Shown one piece after another: positions 9,031 through 18,777 of a stretch of DNA of 64,000 nucleotides. Below the pieces are notes generated by a model. It was not told the origin of the DNA and made no database searches. It was given only the letters and a program-made list of their open reading frames with translations. The stretch comes from Palleronia caenipelagi (lineage in GTDB: Bacteria > Pseudomonadota > Alphaproteobacteria > Rhodobacterales > Rhodobacteraceae): assembly GCF_007004065.1 (NCBI RefSeq), contig NZ_VFSV01000002.1:124001-188000 (forward strand), in the 5' to 3' direction. A program made the translations under genes and the position numbers. Within the stretch, counting starts at the first letter, position 1. Each line of letters opens with the position of its first letter.

Positions 9031-9182
9031 CTATGACAAACAGTCCGACAGCCTTGTGCCGCCATCGATATCTTGTGGATAAGCAGACCTGCGCGGCCCG
9101 ATATAGTGCAGCTCACTTGACTCACACGTGCTCTGACCGGATCATGATGCGTACCGGAAAACACGGGCAGGACAGGCGCGGG

Positions 9183-12100
9183 ATGCAATTCACACGGCTC
9201 AGACTGAACGGCTTCAAGTCTTTCGTAGATCCGACTGATCTGGTGATCCATGGCGGCCTGACGGGCGTTGTCGGGCCCAATGGCTGCGGCAAGTCGAACC
9301 TGCTTGAGGCGTTGCGCTGGGTGATGGGCGAAAGTCGTCCCAAGGCCATGCGCGGCGGCGGCATGGAAGACGTGATCTTTGCCGGCACCTCCAGCCGCAC
9401 CGCCCGCAATTTTGCCGAAGTCTCCCTGACCATAGACAACAGCCAGCGCCTCGCCCCCGCAGGCTTTAACGATGAGGATCAGATCGAGATCGTCCGCCGC
9501 ATCACCCGTGATGCCGGCAGCGCCTACAAGGCGTTGGGCAAGGATGTCCGCGCGCGGGACGTGCAGATGCTTTTCGCAGACGCCTCCACTGGTGCGCAAT
9601 CGCCGGCGCTGGTGCGACAGGGACAGATTTCTGAGCTGATCCACGCCAAGCCGAAAAATCGCCGCCGGATCCTCGAAGAAGCCGCCGGGATTTCCGGGCT
9701 CTACCAGCGTCGCCATGAGGCCGAGCTGAAGCTCCGGGCCGCAGAGACCAACCTCGCCCGGCTTGACGACACCGTGGACCAGCTCGCCCAGCAGCTCGCG
9801 CAGCTTGCCCGGCAGGCCAAGCAGGCCGCGCGCTACCGCGATATTGGCCATCGGTTGCGGCGGGCCGAAGCGCTTCTGCTCTACCGGCGCTGGCGCGAGG
9901 CCGAGGACGAGTTACGGCGCGCGCGTGAGATCTTGTCGGAGCGTGCCGCCGAAGCCAAGCGGGCGGAGACCGGCTCCGCCGAGGCCGAAGCCGCACGCGA
10001 AGGCGCCGAAGGTCAGATGCCCGCGCTGCGCGACGAAGAAGCCATCGCAACCACCCTGAGCCAACGTCTCGAAGTCGAGGCGGCGGGGCTTGCGGATCAG
10101 ATCCGAAACGCGGGCGAAAAGGTTGGACGGCTCGAGGGGCGGATGCGGCAACTGGCCAAAGACGCGGATCGTGAGGCCGCGCTGAACGCGGATGCCGATG
10201 AGACCATCGCCCGGCTGCGGGAAGAAGAACAGTCTCTTGCAGCCGATGCCGAGGGCTATGAAGCGGATCTCGACGGAGCACGATCCGCAGCCGAAGAAGC
10301 GGCCACTGTTCTGGGCGAACGCGAGGGCGCGCTGGCGGCCCTGACCGAAGATGTCGCCCGACTGGCCGCGCGGCACCAATCGGCGCAACGACTGCTGGAC
10401 GAGTGTCGCACCGCCCGTGACCGCGCCGAGACTGCGGCCCGAACCGCGCGCGAGGCGGTGGCCGGGGCGGACCGGGTTCTTACTGAGGCCGCCGCGCGTC
10501 TTGAGGCGAGCCAGACCGCTCAGGCCGAGGCCGAGGCCGCCATCGCCGGTGTCGAAGAGGCCCTCGCAGAGGCGGAGGCCGAGCGTGCCGAAGCGCAGGC
10601 TGTCGAGGCTGAGCACCGCGCCGCCCGATCCGAGGCCGAGGGCACGTTGGGGGCGCTCAGGGCCGAGCATAAGGCGCTCGCGCGGCTCGTGGACCGTGAC
10701 GCAGGCGACGGACAGACCCTGATGGACCTTTTGCAGGTCAGTTCCGGATATGAGGCGGCACTGGGGGCGGCGCTGGCCGATGACCTGCGCGCGCCCGTGA
10801 CCGAGACGGGCTCCGGCTGGTACAGTCTGACGCCCTATGCGGACGCCCAGAGCTTGCCCGAAGGGTCTGCGTCCCTCGCCGATCAGGTGACAGCGCCTGA
10901 TCTACTCGCCCGCCGCCTTGGGCAGATTGGGGTCGTCGAGGCCAATGAGGGCACAGCGATGCAGGACCGCTTGCGTCCTGGCCAGCGTCTGGTGTCGCGC
11001 GAAGGGCATTTGTGGCGCTGGGACGGGTATCGCTCGGACCCTGAGGATGTGCCGTCGCAGGCCGCACTGCGCCTCCAACAGCGGAACCGGCTGGAGCGGC
11101 TCGCCCGCGAACTGGACGAAGCCGAGGCGCGCTTTGAGACGGCCCGCGCCGCACACCAGACTGCGACAGCACGACTGGACGTGGCAGGGTCAGCGGATCG
11201 GACAGCACGGGAAGCGCGGCGGCAGGCGGACACCCGTCTGGCGGAGCTGAACCGGGCGCTGAGCCGGGCCGAGGCGGATCGCGAAATCGCCGAGGGCAAG
11301 CGCGCCTCATCGCAGGATGCCGTGCGGCGCCATGAAGCGGAAGCGGCTGCGGCGACTGACCGGCTGAGTGAGGCGGAGCGTGCCTTGTCCGGGCTCGCCG
11401 ACCTGTCGGAGCTGCGCGGCCGGGTGGCAGATGTGAAGATGACCGTGGATGCCGCGCGCATGACAACCATGGCGAAACGCGCGGCCCATGACGAACTGCG
11501 CCGCGAGGGTGAGGCCCGGGACAAGCGACTGGCGGCCATCGCGTGCGAGCTGGAGAGCTGGACCACGCGCTTGTCCTCGGCGGGTGGGCGGTTGGACGAA
11601 ATCCGGCGCAGGCAAGAACGCACGGAACAGGAACTCGACGAAGCGCGTCAGGTGCCGGGTGCTTTGGCGGAACAGCAAGCCACCGTCAGCACCCGTCTCA
11701 CCGAGGTACAGACCCGGCTCAGCGCCGCCCGTAGCGCGCGCGAGATAGGCGAAGAAGCGTTGCGGACGGCGCAGGAGGCAGAGCGCGGGGCGGAACGTCG
11801 GGCGGGCGAAGCGCGCGAAGCCCGTGCGGCGGCACAGGCGCGGGCGGATGCCTGTATCGAAACCGTCCACGCCGCGGCTCAGCGCATCCGGGAAGAGATG
11901 GAGCTGGCACCCGAGGCGCTGGTAGACAAGCTGGAGGTCACCGACCCCGACGCCCTGCCCCCGGTGACCGAAATCGAGGACGAAATCGGGCGGTTGCGTC
12001 GCCAGCGGGATGCCCTTGGCGCGGTGAACCTGCGCGCCGAGGAGGATGCCAAAGAGGTCGAGGGCGAGCACGGGACGCTGATCCGCGAAAAGGCTGATCT

Positions 12101-12635
12101 GGAAGATGCCATCGCCGAACTGCGCAAAGGCATTGCAGGGCTGAACCGCGAGGGCCGGGAACGGCTGCTCAACGCGTTTGGCGAAGTGAACCGCAACTTT
12201 ACCAACCTGTTCAAGCATCTCTTCGGCGGCGGCGAAGCCCGGCTGGAACTGATCGAGTCCGAGGATCCCCTGGATGCCGGGTTGGAAATCCTCTGCCAGC
12301 CTCCGGGCAAGCGGCTCTCCACGCTCTCGCTCCTGTCCGGCGGCGAGCAGACCCTGACAGCGCTGGCGCTGATCTTTGCTGTGTTCCTCGCAAACCCCGC
12401 GCCGATCTGCGTACTCGATGAGGTGGACGCACCGCTGGATGACGCCAACGTGACGCGCTTCTGCGATCTGCTGGACGAAATGACCCGGCAGACCGACACG
12501 CGCTTTCTCATCATCACCCACCATGCGGTGACCATGGCGCGGATGGACCGGTTGTTTGGTGTGACCATGGCCGAACAAGGCGTCAGCCAGCTGGTCAGCG
12601 TCGACCTCAGCCGCGCCGAACAGCTGGTTGCCTGA
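9183..12635 (+). CDS. smc: Chromosome segregation ATPase SMC
   Basis: 1150 residues from the ATG at 9183, which begins MQFTRLRLNGFKSF, the conserved SMC N-terminus. An in-frame extension to 9033 adds 50 residues without SMC character, so I reject it. Order of parts: Walker A GPNGCGKSN (~residue 32), long coiled coil rich in Ala/Glu/Arg, a hinge (about residues 500-620), a return coiled coil, then the ABC signature LLSGGEQTLTALA and Walker B/D-loop VLDEVDAPLDDANV near the C-terminus. Forms the condensin-like Smc-ScpAB complex that compacts and resolves chromosomes. scpA/scpB are not nearby. It ends 3 bp from the convergent kinase gene. Confidence 0.97.
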   Translation: MQFTRLRLNGFKSFVDPTDLVIHGGLTGVVGPNGCGKSNLLEALRWVMGESRPKAMRGGGMEDVIFAGTSSRTARNFAEVSLTIDNSQRLAPAGFNDEDQIEIVRRITRDAGSAYKALGKDVRARDVQMLFADASTGAQSPALVRQGQISELIHAKPKNRRRILEEAAGISGLYQRRHEAELKLRAAETNLARLDDTVDQLAQQLAQLARQAKQAARYRDIGHRLRRAEALLLYRRWREAEDELRRAREILSERAAEAKRAETGSAEAEAAREGAEGQMPALRDEEAIATTLSQRLEVEAAGLADQIRNAGEKVGRLEGRMRQLAKDADREAALNADADETIARLREEEQSLAADAEGYEADLDGARSAAEEAATVLGEREGALAALTEDVARLAARHQSAQRLLDECRTARDRAETAARTAREAVAGADRVLTEAAARLEASQTAQAEAEAAIAGVEEALAEAEAERAEAQAVEAEHRAARSEAEGTLGALRAEHKALARLVDRDAGDGQTLMDLLQVSSGYEAALGAALADDLRAPVTETGSGWYSLTPYADAQSLPEGSASLADQVTAPDLLARRLGQIGVVEANEGTAMQDRLRPGQRLVSREGHLWRWDGYRSDPEDVPSQAALRLQQRNRLERLARELDEAEARFETARAAHQTATARLDVAGSADRTAREARRQADTRLAELNRALSRAEADREIAEGKRASSQDAVRRHEAEAAAATDRLSEAERALSGLADLSELRGRVADVKMTVDAARMTTMAKRAAHDELRREGEARDKRLAAIACELESWTTRLSSAGGRLDEIRRRQERTEQELDEARQVPGALAEQQATVSTRLTEVQTRLSAARSAREIGEEALRTAQEAERGAERRAGEAREARAAAQARADACIETVHAAAQRIREEMELAPEALVDKLEVTDPDALPPVTEIEDEIGRLRRQRDALGAVNLRAEEDAKEVEGEHGTLIREKADLEDAIAELRKGIAGLNREGRERLLNAFGEVNRNFTNLFKHLFGGGEARLELIESEDPLDAGLEILCQPPGKRLSTLSLLSGGEQTLTALALIFAVFLANPAPICVLDEVDAPLDDANVTRFCDLLDEMTRQTDTRFLIITHHAVTMARMDRLFGVTMAEQGVSQLVSVDLSRAEQLVA

Positions 12636-12638
12636 GGC

Positions 12639-13634
12639 TCAGACGCTGGCGGGCACGTCGGTAATCTTTTCGAGGGTGCAGAGCGGTCGCAGACGCTCCA
12701 CATCTTCGGGGTCACAGAGCTTCGTGCCCGGCGTGGTCACCGCCGCAGCGGCTGCAGCCGTGCCCCATTGCAGCGCCTCGGCGGAGGTCGCCCCCGTAGC
12801 CAGCGCGTAGGTCAGCGTGCCGAGGAAGCTGTCCCCTGCGCCGACTGTGCTCAGGACATCGACCTTGGCCGCATGCGCGAACCAGATCCCATCCGCTTCG
12901 GCCAACAAGTTGCCTTCGGCCCCGCGCCCGATCACCACACGATTTGCCACCCCCCGGGCGATCAGCTCACCGGCGAAAGCCGCCGTATCGGCGCGGGTGG
13001 GAAGGGGATGCCCCGCAGCATCTTCGGCTTCGACCCCGTCGAAGCGGAGGATCTCGGGCCGCGCTGACGGATCCACCGAGGGGTGGGTGACGAGCCAGGA
13101 CAAAGGCGCGCCTGAGGTGTCCACCACGAGGCGGACGCGATTGGGTGCCAATGCCTCGGCGAGGCGGCAGGTGAAATCTGCCTCGGTCCCAAGCGGTTGC
13201 GAGCCGGAGATCACCACGAAATCGCCCTCAGCGGCTTCTTCACTGACCGCCGCGATGGCGTGCAGGAATTCGGAGGGCTTCAGCGCCGGACCCGGCAGCA
13301 TGAAGCGGAACTGTTCTCCGGTGGACAAGTCCCGCACAGACAGGCTGGTGCGGGTCTCGCCGGCGATGGGAATGATCCGGGTGGAGATGCCCTCTTGCTG
13401 AAGCGCCGTGATGAGCCGCATGCCCGTCGCCCCACCCAACGCCACAAACGCCGTCGTCTCGGCCCCCAGCCTGTTCACCATCCGGCTCACATTGATCCCG
13501 CCACCGCCGGGATCGAGGCTGGGCTCAGCACAGCGCAGCTTTTCACCGGGGCGCAGATGGGGTGTCTGGGTCGACAGATCGAGCGCCGGGTTCAGCGTGA
13601 TGGTCAGGATGGCGGGGAGCGAAGGACTGAGCAT
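12639..13634 (-). CDS. 1-phosphofructokinase-type PfkB-family sugar kinase
   Basis: 331 residues. Begins TITLNPALDLSTQT, as in FruK/PfkB/LacC-type kinases, has the GGGGINVSRMVNRLG substrate-binding segment, and ends with the STVGAGDSFLG anion-hole/catalytic-Asp motif. Phosphorylates a phosphorylated hexose using ATP: fructose-1-phosphate or fructose-6-phosphate is likely, tagatose-6-phosphate possible. There is no fruA/fruB PTS gene beside it, so assignment as fruK is not justified. The upstream gene on the same strand is a lytic transglycosylase, with a 45-bp gap. Confidence 0.85.
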   Translation of the reverse strand: MLSPSLPAILTITLNPALDLSTQTPHLRPGEKLRCAEPSLDPGGGGINVSRMVNRLGAETTAFVALGGATGMRLITALQQEGISTRIIPIAGETRTSLSVRDLSTGEQFRFMLPGPALKPSEFLHAIAAVSEEAAEGDFVVISGSQPLGTEADFTCRLAEALAPNRVRLVVDTSGAPLSWLVTHPSVDPSARPEILRFDGVEAEDAAGHPLPTRADTAAFAGELIARGVANRVVIGRGAEGNLLAEADGIWFAHAAKVDVLSTVGAGDSFLGTLTYALATGATSAEALQWGTAAAAAAVTTPGTKLCDPEDVERLRPLCTLEKITDVPASV

Positions 13635-13679
13635 GTCGGAACGCTATTCAGCCCGCGCGTTGCCTGCAAGCATCCTCTG

Positions 13680-14879
13680 TCAAAGGGCGTCCAACAGCGC
13701 CCGCGTTGGCCAGGCATCCACCGGCAGTCCGAGACGGTCCTGCTCGGCCCGGACAGCCGCCCGGGTCCCGGCTCCGAGGATACCGTCGATCTCACCGACA
13801 TCATGGCCGCGCGCCGCGAGTTTGCTCTGCAATGCTTTCATCTCCTCGCCTGAGAGCGGCGGCGTCGGGGTGCCCGCGTCGAAGACCGGCGCCCCCTCCA
13901 GTCGCGTGGCGAAATAGGCGGCGGTCAGCACGTAGGTAAAGGACTGATTCCACTCAAAGAGTACCGAAAAGTTCGGGTAGGCGAGGAAGGCAGGTCCCCC
14001 CTGCCCCTGCGGCAGAATCACCGAGGCGGGCAGATCGGGCCGCAGAAACGACCCGCCGCGCGGACTGACACCCAGCGCCGCCCACTCCCCGGCAGGCCGA
14101 CTGGTCTGCAAGCCCGTTTCAGCGACCGGCATATCCGGGGAAAGGGTGACCTCCTGCAACCAAGGCTCGTTCGGCTGCCAACCCAGCGACCGCAGCAGAT
14201 TCGCGCCGGAGAACAGGGAGTCGGAGACAGAGGTTTTCAGCCGCACGTGCCCGTCCCCATCGCCGTCGACACCGTTGGCGATGATGTCCTTCGGCAGCAT
14301 CTGAACCATCCCGATTTCCCCGGCCCAGGCGCCTGTGGTCGTCTGGGGGTCCAGATCGCCTTTTTCATACAGAGACAACGCGGCGAGAATTTGCGGCTGG
14401 AACAGCTCCGGGCGGCGGCAATCATGGCCCAGGGTCATCAGCGAATTCACCGTGTTGAAGTCCCCCTGATAGGATCCGTAATCCGTCTCAAAGGCCCAGA
14501 AGGCCAGCAGGATGCCGCGCGGGATACCATACGCGGCCTCGATCGTGTCGAAGATTTTGGCGTGGTCCCGGCTGTTCGCCAGCCCCCTCTGGAGGCGATC
14601 GTCGCTGATCAGACGGCGCGCAAAATCAGTGAAGGGCAAGGTGAACACCCCTTGCTTCTGGTCTGCCGCGAGTGTCCCGGGATCCTGAGCCGCCGCCTGA
14701 AAGAAAATCGCAGCCTTGTCGGAAACCGCACCCCGCTCGATGGCGGCGGTCATCAACGTCTCTTTGAACTCTGTAAAGCTCCCGCCGCAGGGGACGATCA
14801 ACTCGCCCTCTTCGGTCGGGGCGGCAGCGAGAGGGCTGGCAAGTGTGAGCGTCAACAGGCTGACAAGGGCGCGGCGCAT
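13680..14879 (-). CDS. MltB-type lytic murein transglycosylase with peptidoglycan-binding domain
   Basis: 399 residues from the ATG at 14879 (GGAGAC upstream); a 9-codon upstream extension is less likely because the signal peptide MRRALVSLLTLTLASPLAAA starts here. The periplasmic catalytic domain contains AFETDYGSYQGDFNT, where the Glu is the catalytic acid of the SLT/MltB type, and GVDGDGDGHVRLK, matching the EF-hand-like Ca-binding loop known in Slt35. The C-terminal ~60 residues (LQSKLAARGHDVGEIDGILG) form a PG_binding_1 module. Cleaves glycan strands with 1,6-anhydro product formation. A second MltB-like enzyme is at 58961. Confidence 0.9.
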   Translation of the reverse strand: MRRALVSLLTLTLASPLAAAPTEEGELIVPCGGSFTEFKETLMTAAIERGAVSDKAAIFFQAAAQDPGTLAADQKQGVFTLPFTDFARRLISDDRLQRGLANSRDHAKIFDTIEAAYGIPRGILLAFWAFETDYGSYQGDFNTVNSLMTLGHDCRRPELFQPQILAALSLYEKGDLDPQTTTGAWAGEIGMVQMLPKDIIANGVDGDGDGHVRLKTSVSDSLFSGANLLRSLGWQPNEPWLQEVTLSPDMPVAETGLQTSRPAGEWAALGVSPRGGSFLRPDLPASVILPQGQGGPAFLAYPNFSVLFEWNQSFTYVLTAAYFATRLEGAPVFDAGTPTPPLSGEEMKALQSKLAARGHDVGEIDGILGAGTRAAVRAEQDRLGLPVDAWPTRALLDAL

Positions 14880-15030
14880 GACGTGTCTCCGTGTGTCGTT
14901 TGCCACCGCTGTACAGTCAATTTCCGGCGCTCGACAATCACAGTTCCGCGTGGTGGCGGCGCGGCGCCAGCCTGTCGGAATATGGTGTCCCGCGCGTCTT
15001 CGCCGCTGTGATCAGAAACGTCAGATCCAC

Positions 15031-16185
15031 TCAGCCTGAGCTTGCGTCCGCCGCCCTTCTTTTGTCCCGGCGGTCGATGGCGATGACGGCGAGCAGATAA
15101 TACACCGCACTCAGCGCGACGAGAATCATGATCTGCTGGCTCACATCCTTCAACTCGGCGCCCATCTGGTTGACCCGCACAGTAGCGTCGATGCCGGTCG
15201 AAGAGGGGACGGCCTTGATCAACAACCGGAACGCATCGGGCATCACCTCGGCAGGATAGGGGATGCCCGCAATGAAAAAGAACGGCATCCCGAGGCAGTT
15301 GCAGGCCATCTGCACCGCGAGGGGCTTCTTGAAGATGGCGGCAAAGATCAGGCCGAGCGCGGCGATGGACAGGGCATAGGGCACCGCGATGAGCATTCCC
15401 GCCCAGAACCCGCCGATCCGGGGAACGCCGTAGACCGCCGGAACCACTGTCGTCGCCATGAAGTACAGGAACACCGCCGGGACGGAGTAGGACATGAGCT
15501 TGGCCGTGGTCTTGGCGAAAGCGTTGATCTCGCTGACGCTCTCATTCTGCCGCGGGAAGGTGTTCAGAAAGCCGACCCCCATGAGCAGGATCTGTTGCAG
15601 GATCAGCAAAAACGCCGCCGGGACGACATAGGTGTTGTAGCCCTTGGCCGGGTTGTAGACGCTGACGAAATTCGCGGTGATCGGAGCCGCGACGGCTGTG
15701 GCGCTGCTGCCAAAGCCCATTTCCGCTAGCCTCACCACCGAGGTCTCAACTCCTGTCTTCTGCGCGGCGGATGACACGGCGGCGAAGGCCTGACTGTAGA
15801 CGAGGAAGAACGCCGCATCTCCGTAAAAGGCCAGCGGCGATTGCTGGCCGCCGAGCAGACGCTCCTCGAATTTCTCGGGAAAGTAGACGTAGCCGGTGAT
15901 TTTCCGCTCGAACAGGGCGCGCTTGGCGGCTGTCACGTCAGGCAGTTTCATCACGACCTCGGCATCGGCAGACGCGTCGATGTCGCGTGTGATCTGTCGC
16001 GTCACCGAGGTGTCGTCCAGATCCACCACACCGATGGGCGCGTCACGCAGAACCTGCGTGGTGTAGGGCTGCGGGTAATAGGCGCCGTAGAGGATGATCG
16101 TGCCGACAAAGACGGCGAGGATGAGCTTTTCCTCGACGATCTTGCGCCACTCATCCTTCATGATCCGGAACATAGCGGAAAACAT
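15031..16185 (-). CDS. ABC-2-type transporter permease (second of a pair)
   Basis: 384 residues with one N-terminal transmembrane helix (about 20-40), a large extracytoplasmic domain (to about residue 165) and five to six C-terminal helices: the ABC2_membrane_3/YhgE-like topology of efflux permeases such as YbhR/YhhJ. The start codon directly abuts the stop of the preceding permease gene (16186), indicating co-translation. Likely works as a heterodimer with that permease and the HlyD-type adaptor. No ATPase gene is present in this cluster. Confidence 0.85.
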   Translation of the reverse strand: MFSAMFRIMKDEWRKIVEEKLILAVFVGTIILYGAYYPQPYTTQVLRDAPIGVVDLDDTSVTRQITRDIDASADAEVVMKLPDVTAAKRALFERKITGYVYFPEKFEERLLGGQQSPLAFYGDAAFFLVYSQAFAAVSSAAQKTGVETSVVRLAEMGFGSSATAVAAPITANFVSVYNPAKGYNTYVVPAAFLLILQQILLMGVGFLNTFPRQNESVSEINAFAKTTAKLMSYSVPAVFLYFMATTVVPAVYGVPRIGGFWAGMLIAVPYALSIAALGLIFAAIFKKPLAVQMACNCLGMPFFFIAGIPYPAEVMPDAFRLLIKAVPSSTGIDATVRVNQMGAELKDVSQQIMILVALSAVYYLLAVIAIDRRDKRRAADASSG

Positions 16186-17406
16186 CTACGCCTCCCCCGG
16201 CTGCCCGGCGGGCGCTGTCGTCTCAGCCTCCTCCTCACTGTCCTTTGACCGGCGCAGGTGGAGGGCGAGGAGGATGGCAATGATCAGGGTGATGATCGCG
16301 ATATAGATCAGTTGCTCGCGGAAGGCGGGCATCGAGAATTCGACCGGCGCGCCCCGCAGGGTCTGGTCGAAACGCACGGGAATATGGGCTTTACCCGGGA
16401 TGACATAGCTAAAGCCGAGGGAAAACCCGCTCATGGCCTCACGGGGGAACGAGACTCCCAGATAGCCAAAGGCCGGGGCGAGGATCATGCCCGTGGGCGC
16501 GAGGGCAGAGTCGCTTTTCAGGAGCACTGCCCAGAAGACGCCGAAGAGCTGCGCTGCGATAATGAACAGCAGCGTCGAGGCCAGAAGGAGGCCGCCGGAG
16601 CCTTCGAGGGGCAGGTCGTAGACGCTGAACATAATCGCGTCGCAGATTCCGTAGACCAAGCAACTGAACACAAAGATGATGAGCTGTTTGGCGAGGATCA
16701 CCTGGAACACGCCATTGCCCATACGGCGGACGACACGGAGTTTCGGGTCAATCGCCATGTCGAGGATGATGGTCAGCGCCGCTGCCAGTGCGATGGTCAG
16801 TTCCAGCACCGCGACGATGATCCCGGCCAGGATAAAGTGACTATAGTCGAAGGCCGGGTTGAACAGAGCGTGCGACTGGATCGGGATGGGATTGACCGCC
16901 GCTGCGGCCTGTTTCGTGGTCATGCCCTTGGACAGGCGGGCCAGCCCCTGCGCCTCCAGTGCGAGCGCAGGCAGGACTTCCTGAAACGCCTTGGCCACCT
17001 GATTGCCCGCCGACAGCATCTGGGTGTTGTAGAACAAGGTCATCTCGGGCTGGCGGCCCATCATGATGTCGCGACTGAAATGTTCGGGGATGACAATGAC
17101 ACCGTAGACCGTACCGCCGCGGATGTTTCGCTTGGCTTCGTTCAGGTCATAGACTTTCGTGACGATTTCGACTGTGGGCGAGGCATCGATCCGCGTGGAA
17201 ATGGTGCGCGAAAGTTGCGTGTTGTCGTTGTCCAGCACCGCAATCGGCAGTGAGGTCGCAACGCCGTGCCAGAAAGATACGGCGAGAAACGCGAACATGC
17301 CCAGCGGAATGTAGGTCGCCAGGGCCCACAGCACCTTACGGCGCCAGAACCAGCGCCACTCCCGGCGCAGGATCAGCCCGAAGCCTGTCCGCTGCGTCGT
17401 CTTCAT
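16186..17406 (-). CDS. ABC-2-type transporter permease (first of a pair)
   Basis: 406 residues, same topology as its partner: N-terminal helix (~27-47), periplasmic domain, then multiple helices from ~residue 195, and an acidic cytoplasmic tail (RRSKDSEEEAETTAPAG). MKTTQRTGFGLILRREWRWFWRRK is the basic cytoplasmic lead-in common to these permeases. Its start is 3 bp after the stop of the adaptor gene. Probably exports a hydrophobic or cationic compound, or a surface component, with the HlyD protein bridging the periplasm; the substrate is unknown. Confidence 0.85.
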   Translation of the reverse strand: MKTTQRTGFGLILRREWRWFWRRKVLWALATYIPLGMFAFLAVSFWHGVATSLPIAVLDNDNTQLSRTISTRIDASPTVEIVTKVYDLNEAKRNIRGGTVYGVIVIPEHFSRDIMMGRQPEMTLFYNTQMLSAGNQVAKAFQEVLPALALEAQGLARLSKGMTTKQAAAAVNPIPIQSHALFNPAFDYSHFILAGIIVAVLELTIALAAALTIILDMAIDPKLRVVRRMGNGVFQVILAKQLIIFVFSCLVYGICDAIMFSVYDLPLEGSGGLLLASTLLFIIAAQLFGVFWAVLLKSDSALAPTGMILAPAFGYLGVSFPREAMSGFSLGFSYVIPGKAHIPVRFDQTLRGAPVEFSMPAFREQLIYIAIITLIIAILLALHLRRSKDSEEEAETTAPAGQPGEA

Positions 17407-17409
17407 GGC

Positions 17410-18387
17410 TTATTCCGTCGACGGGAGCTGGACGATGGCACTCATCCCGGGACGCAAGCCATCGACCTTGCCGGTCGGCTCGGCCCGGACCTCGAAGGTC
17501 CGCAGGTCGAAGTCCCCGGTCGCACGCGTAGCCCGCCAGGTGGCGAACTGGCCCAGAACGTTGATGACCGTCACCTCGACATCCACCATGAGGTTATTCA
17601 GCGCAGGCACCTGCACCTGATAACTCTGGCCGATCTCCACTCCGTTCAGAAAGTCCTCCCGGATGTTGAAGGTGAACCACAGATTTTCCATGTCGATCAG
17701 CGATATCAGCGGCGCTCCGGCCGAAAAGTTCTCGCCTACCTCGGCAATTTTCGCCGTGACCAGCCCATCCACCGGGGACACCACCGTCAGTTCTTCAATC
17801 ATGGTCCGGGTCGCCTCAAGTGCGGCCTGAGCCTGATCAATGCGCTGCTGTGCCAGATCGCGCTCGGCCTGCGTGGCGCCGGTCGTGGTGCGCACCAGCC
17901 GTGCCTTGGTCGCGGCGACGCCCCGGACCGAGGCATCCCGATCCCGGATCGCGATATCCAGCGTTTCCTGCGAGGTCACATTGGTTTTCCGCAGTTCCTG
18001 TGCACGCTGAAGCTCGCGTTCCTTCAGGTCCAGATCGGCCTGAGCGGCGAAGACATCGGCCTCGGCGATGGCGATATCTTCCTCACGCACTTCGATCACC
18101 CTCTGGTAATCGGCCTTGGCCACCTCGACGGCCGCCTGATCCGTTTCTTCCCGGGCCTGAAGCTCCGGCGAGGCCAACCGGACCACCAGATCGCCCGTGG
18201 CAACGCTGTCACCCAACTCCACGGCAATAGTCTCCACGCGGCCAGACGCCCGCGCCGAGATGTCGTAGCGATCCGCGGAAACCTCACCCTGAATGATCAG
18301 CGGGGGCGGACGTGTGATCCACCACAGGCCGACGGCAACCGCCGCAACGATGATGATGAGTAAGACCGCCTTTAGAAACGATGACAT
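17410..18387 (-). CDS. HlyD-family membrane fusion protein
   Basis: 325 residues from the ATG at 18387, chosen because MSSFLKAVLLIIIVAAVAVG is a clean signal anchor and GAAGG lies upstream; the longer frame to 18450 adds 21 unlikely residues. Layout: anchor, first half of a lipoyl-like domain (SARASGRVETIAVELGDSV), alpha-helical coiled-coil hairpin (about residues 90-190), second lipoyl half (VVSPVDGLVTAKIAEVGENF) and beta-barrel. Periplasmic adaptor linking the two downstream ABC-2 permeases to an outer-membrane channel. First gene of a three-gene leftward operon. Confidence 0.92.
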   Translation of the reverse strand: MSSFLKAVLLIIIVAAVAVGLWWITRPPPLIIQGEVSADRYDISARASGRVETIAVELGDSVATGDLVVRLASPELQAREETDQAAVEVAKADYQRVIEVREEDIAIAEADVFAAQADLDLKERELQRAQELRKTNVTSQETLDIAIRDRDASVRGVAATKARLVRTTTGATQAERDLAQQRIDQAQAALEATRTMIEELTVVSPVDGLVTAKIAEVGENFSAGAPLISLIDMENLWFTFNIREDFLNGVEIGQSYQVQVPALNNLMVDVEVTVINVLGQFATWRATRATGDFDLRTFEVRAEPTGKVDGLRPGMSAIVQLPSTE

Positions 18388-18777
18388 CTTCGGACCTTCA
18401 CCAGTATATTCCCTTCGATCGGCGCGATCCCAACAGATTACGCCTCGCACCGGACCTGCGACACTGTGTCAGATCCGAACGGTACGCAAGCTAGCCCGCC
18501 ATCTGGCTTTGCCCAGTCACAGATCGCGCGGAACTGCCGTTATTGGGGCGCATGAGCTGCCAGACGCGGCGGATTTGGAGATCCGAGGCCACCACGAAGG
18601 TGACGCCATCCCCCAAATCTCCGCAATCACAACCGAAGCTCAGGACAGGTAAATGACGCCACGGATGGCCGTAATCTGAGGACTTGCCACTGTCCCGGTC
18701 GGGTGACATGCTCTGAACCTGCATCTTTTCATGCAGATATCCGGACAGACGATCCGGACCATAACAGGGAGAGAAGA
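18388..18777. other. 390-bp divergent intergenic region
   Basis: Lies between the leftward efflux operon and the rightward dpp operon, so it should hold both promoters. I found no convincing -35/-10 pair. A short inverted repeat, CTGCAT (18719-18724) and ATGCAG (18731-18736), sits about 42 bp before the dppA start and could be an operator or leader hairpin. The overlapping reading frames here look like shadows. Confidence 0.4.

Noticed and set aside
9033-9182. 50-residue N-terminal extension of SMC
   Set aside because: SMC proteins begin at MQFTRLRLNGFKSF; the extension has no SMC character and follows directly after the mscL terminator.
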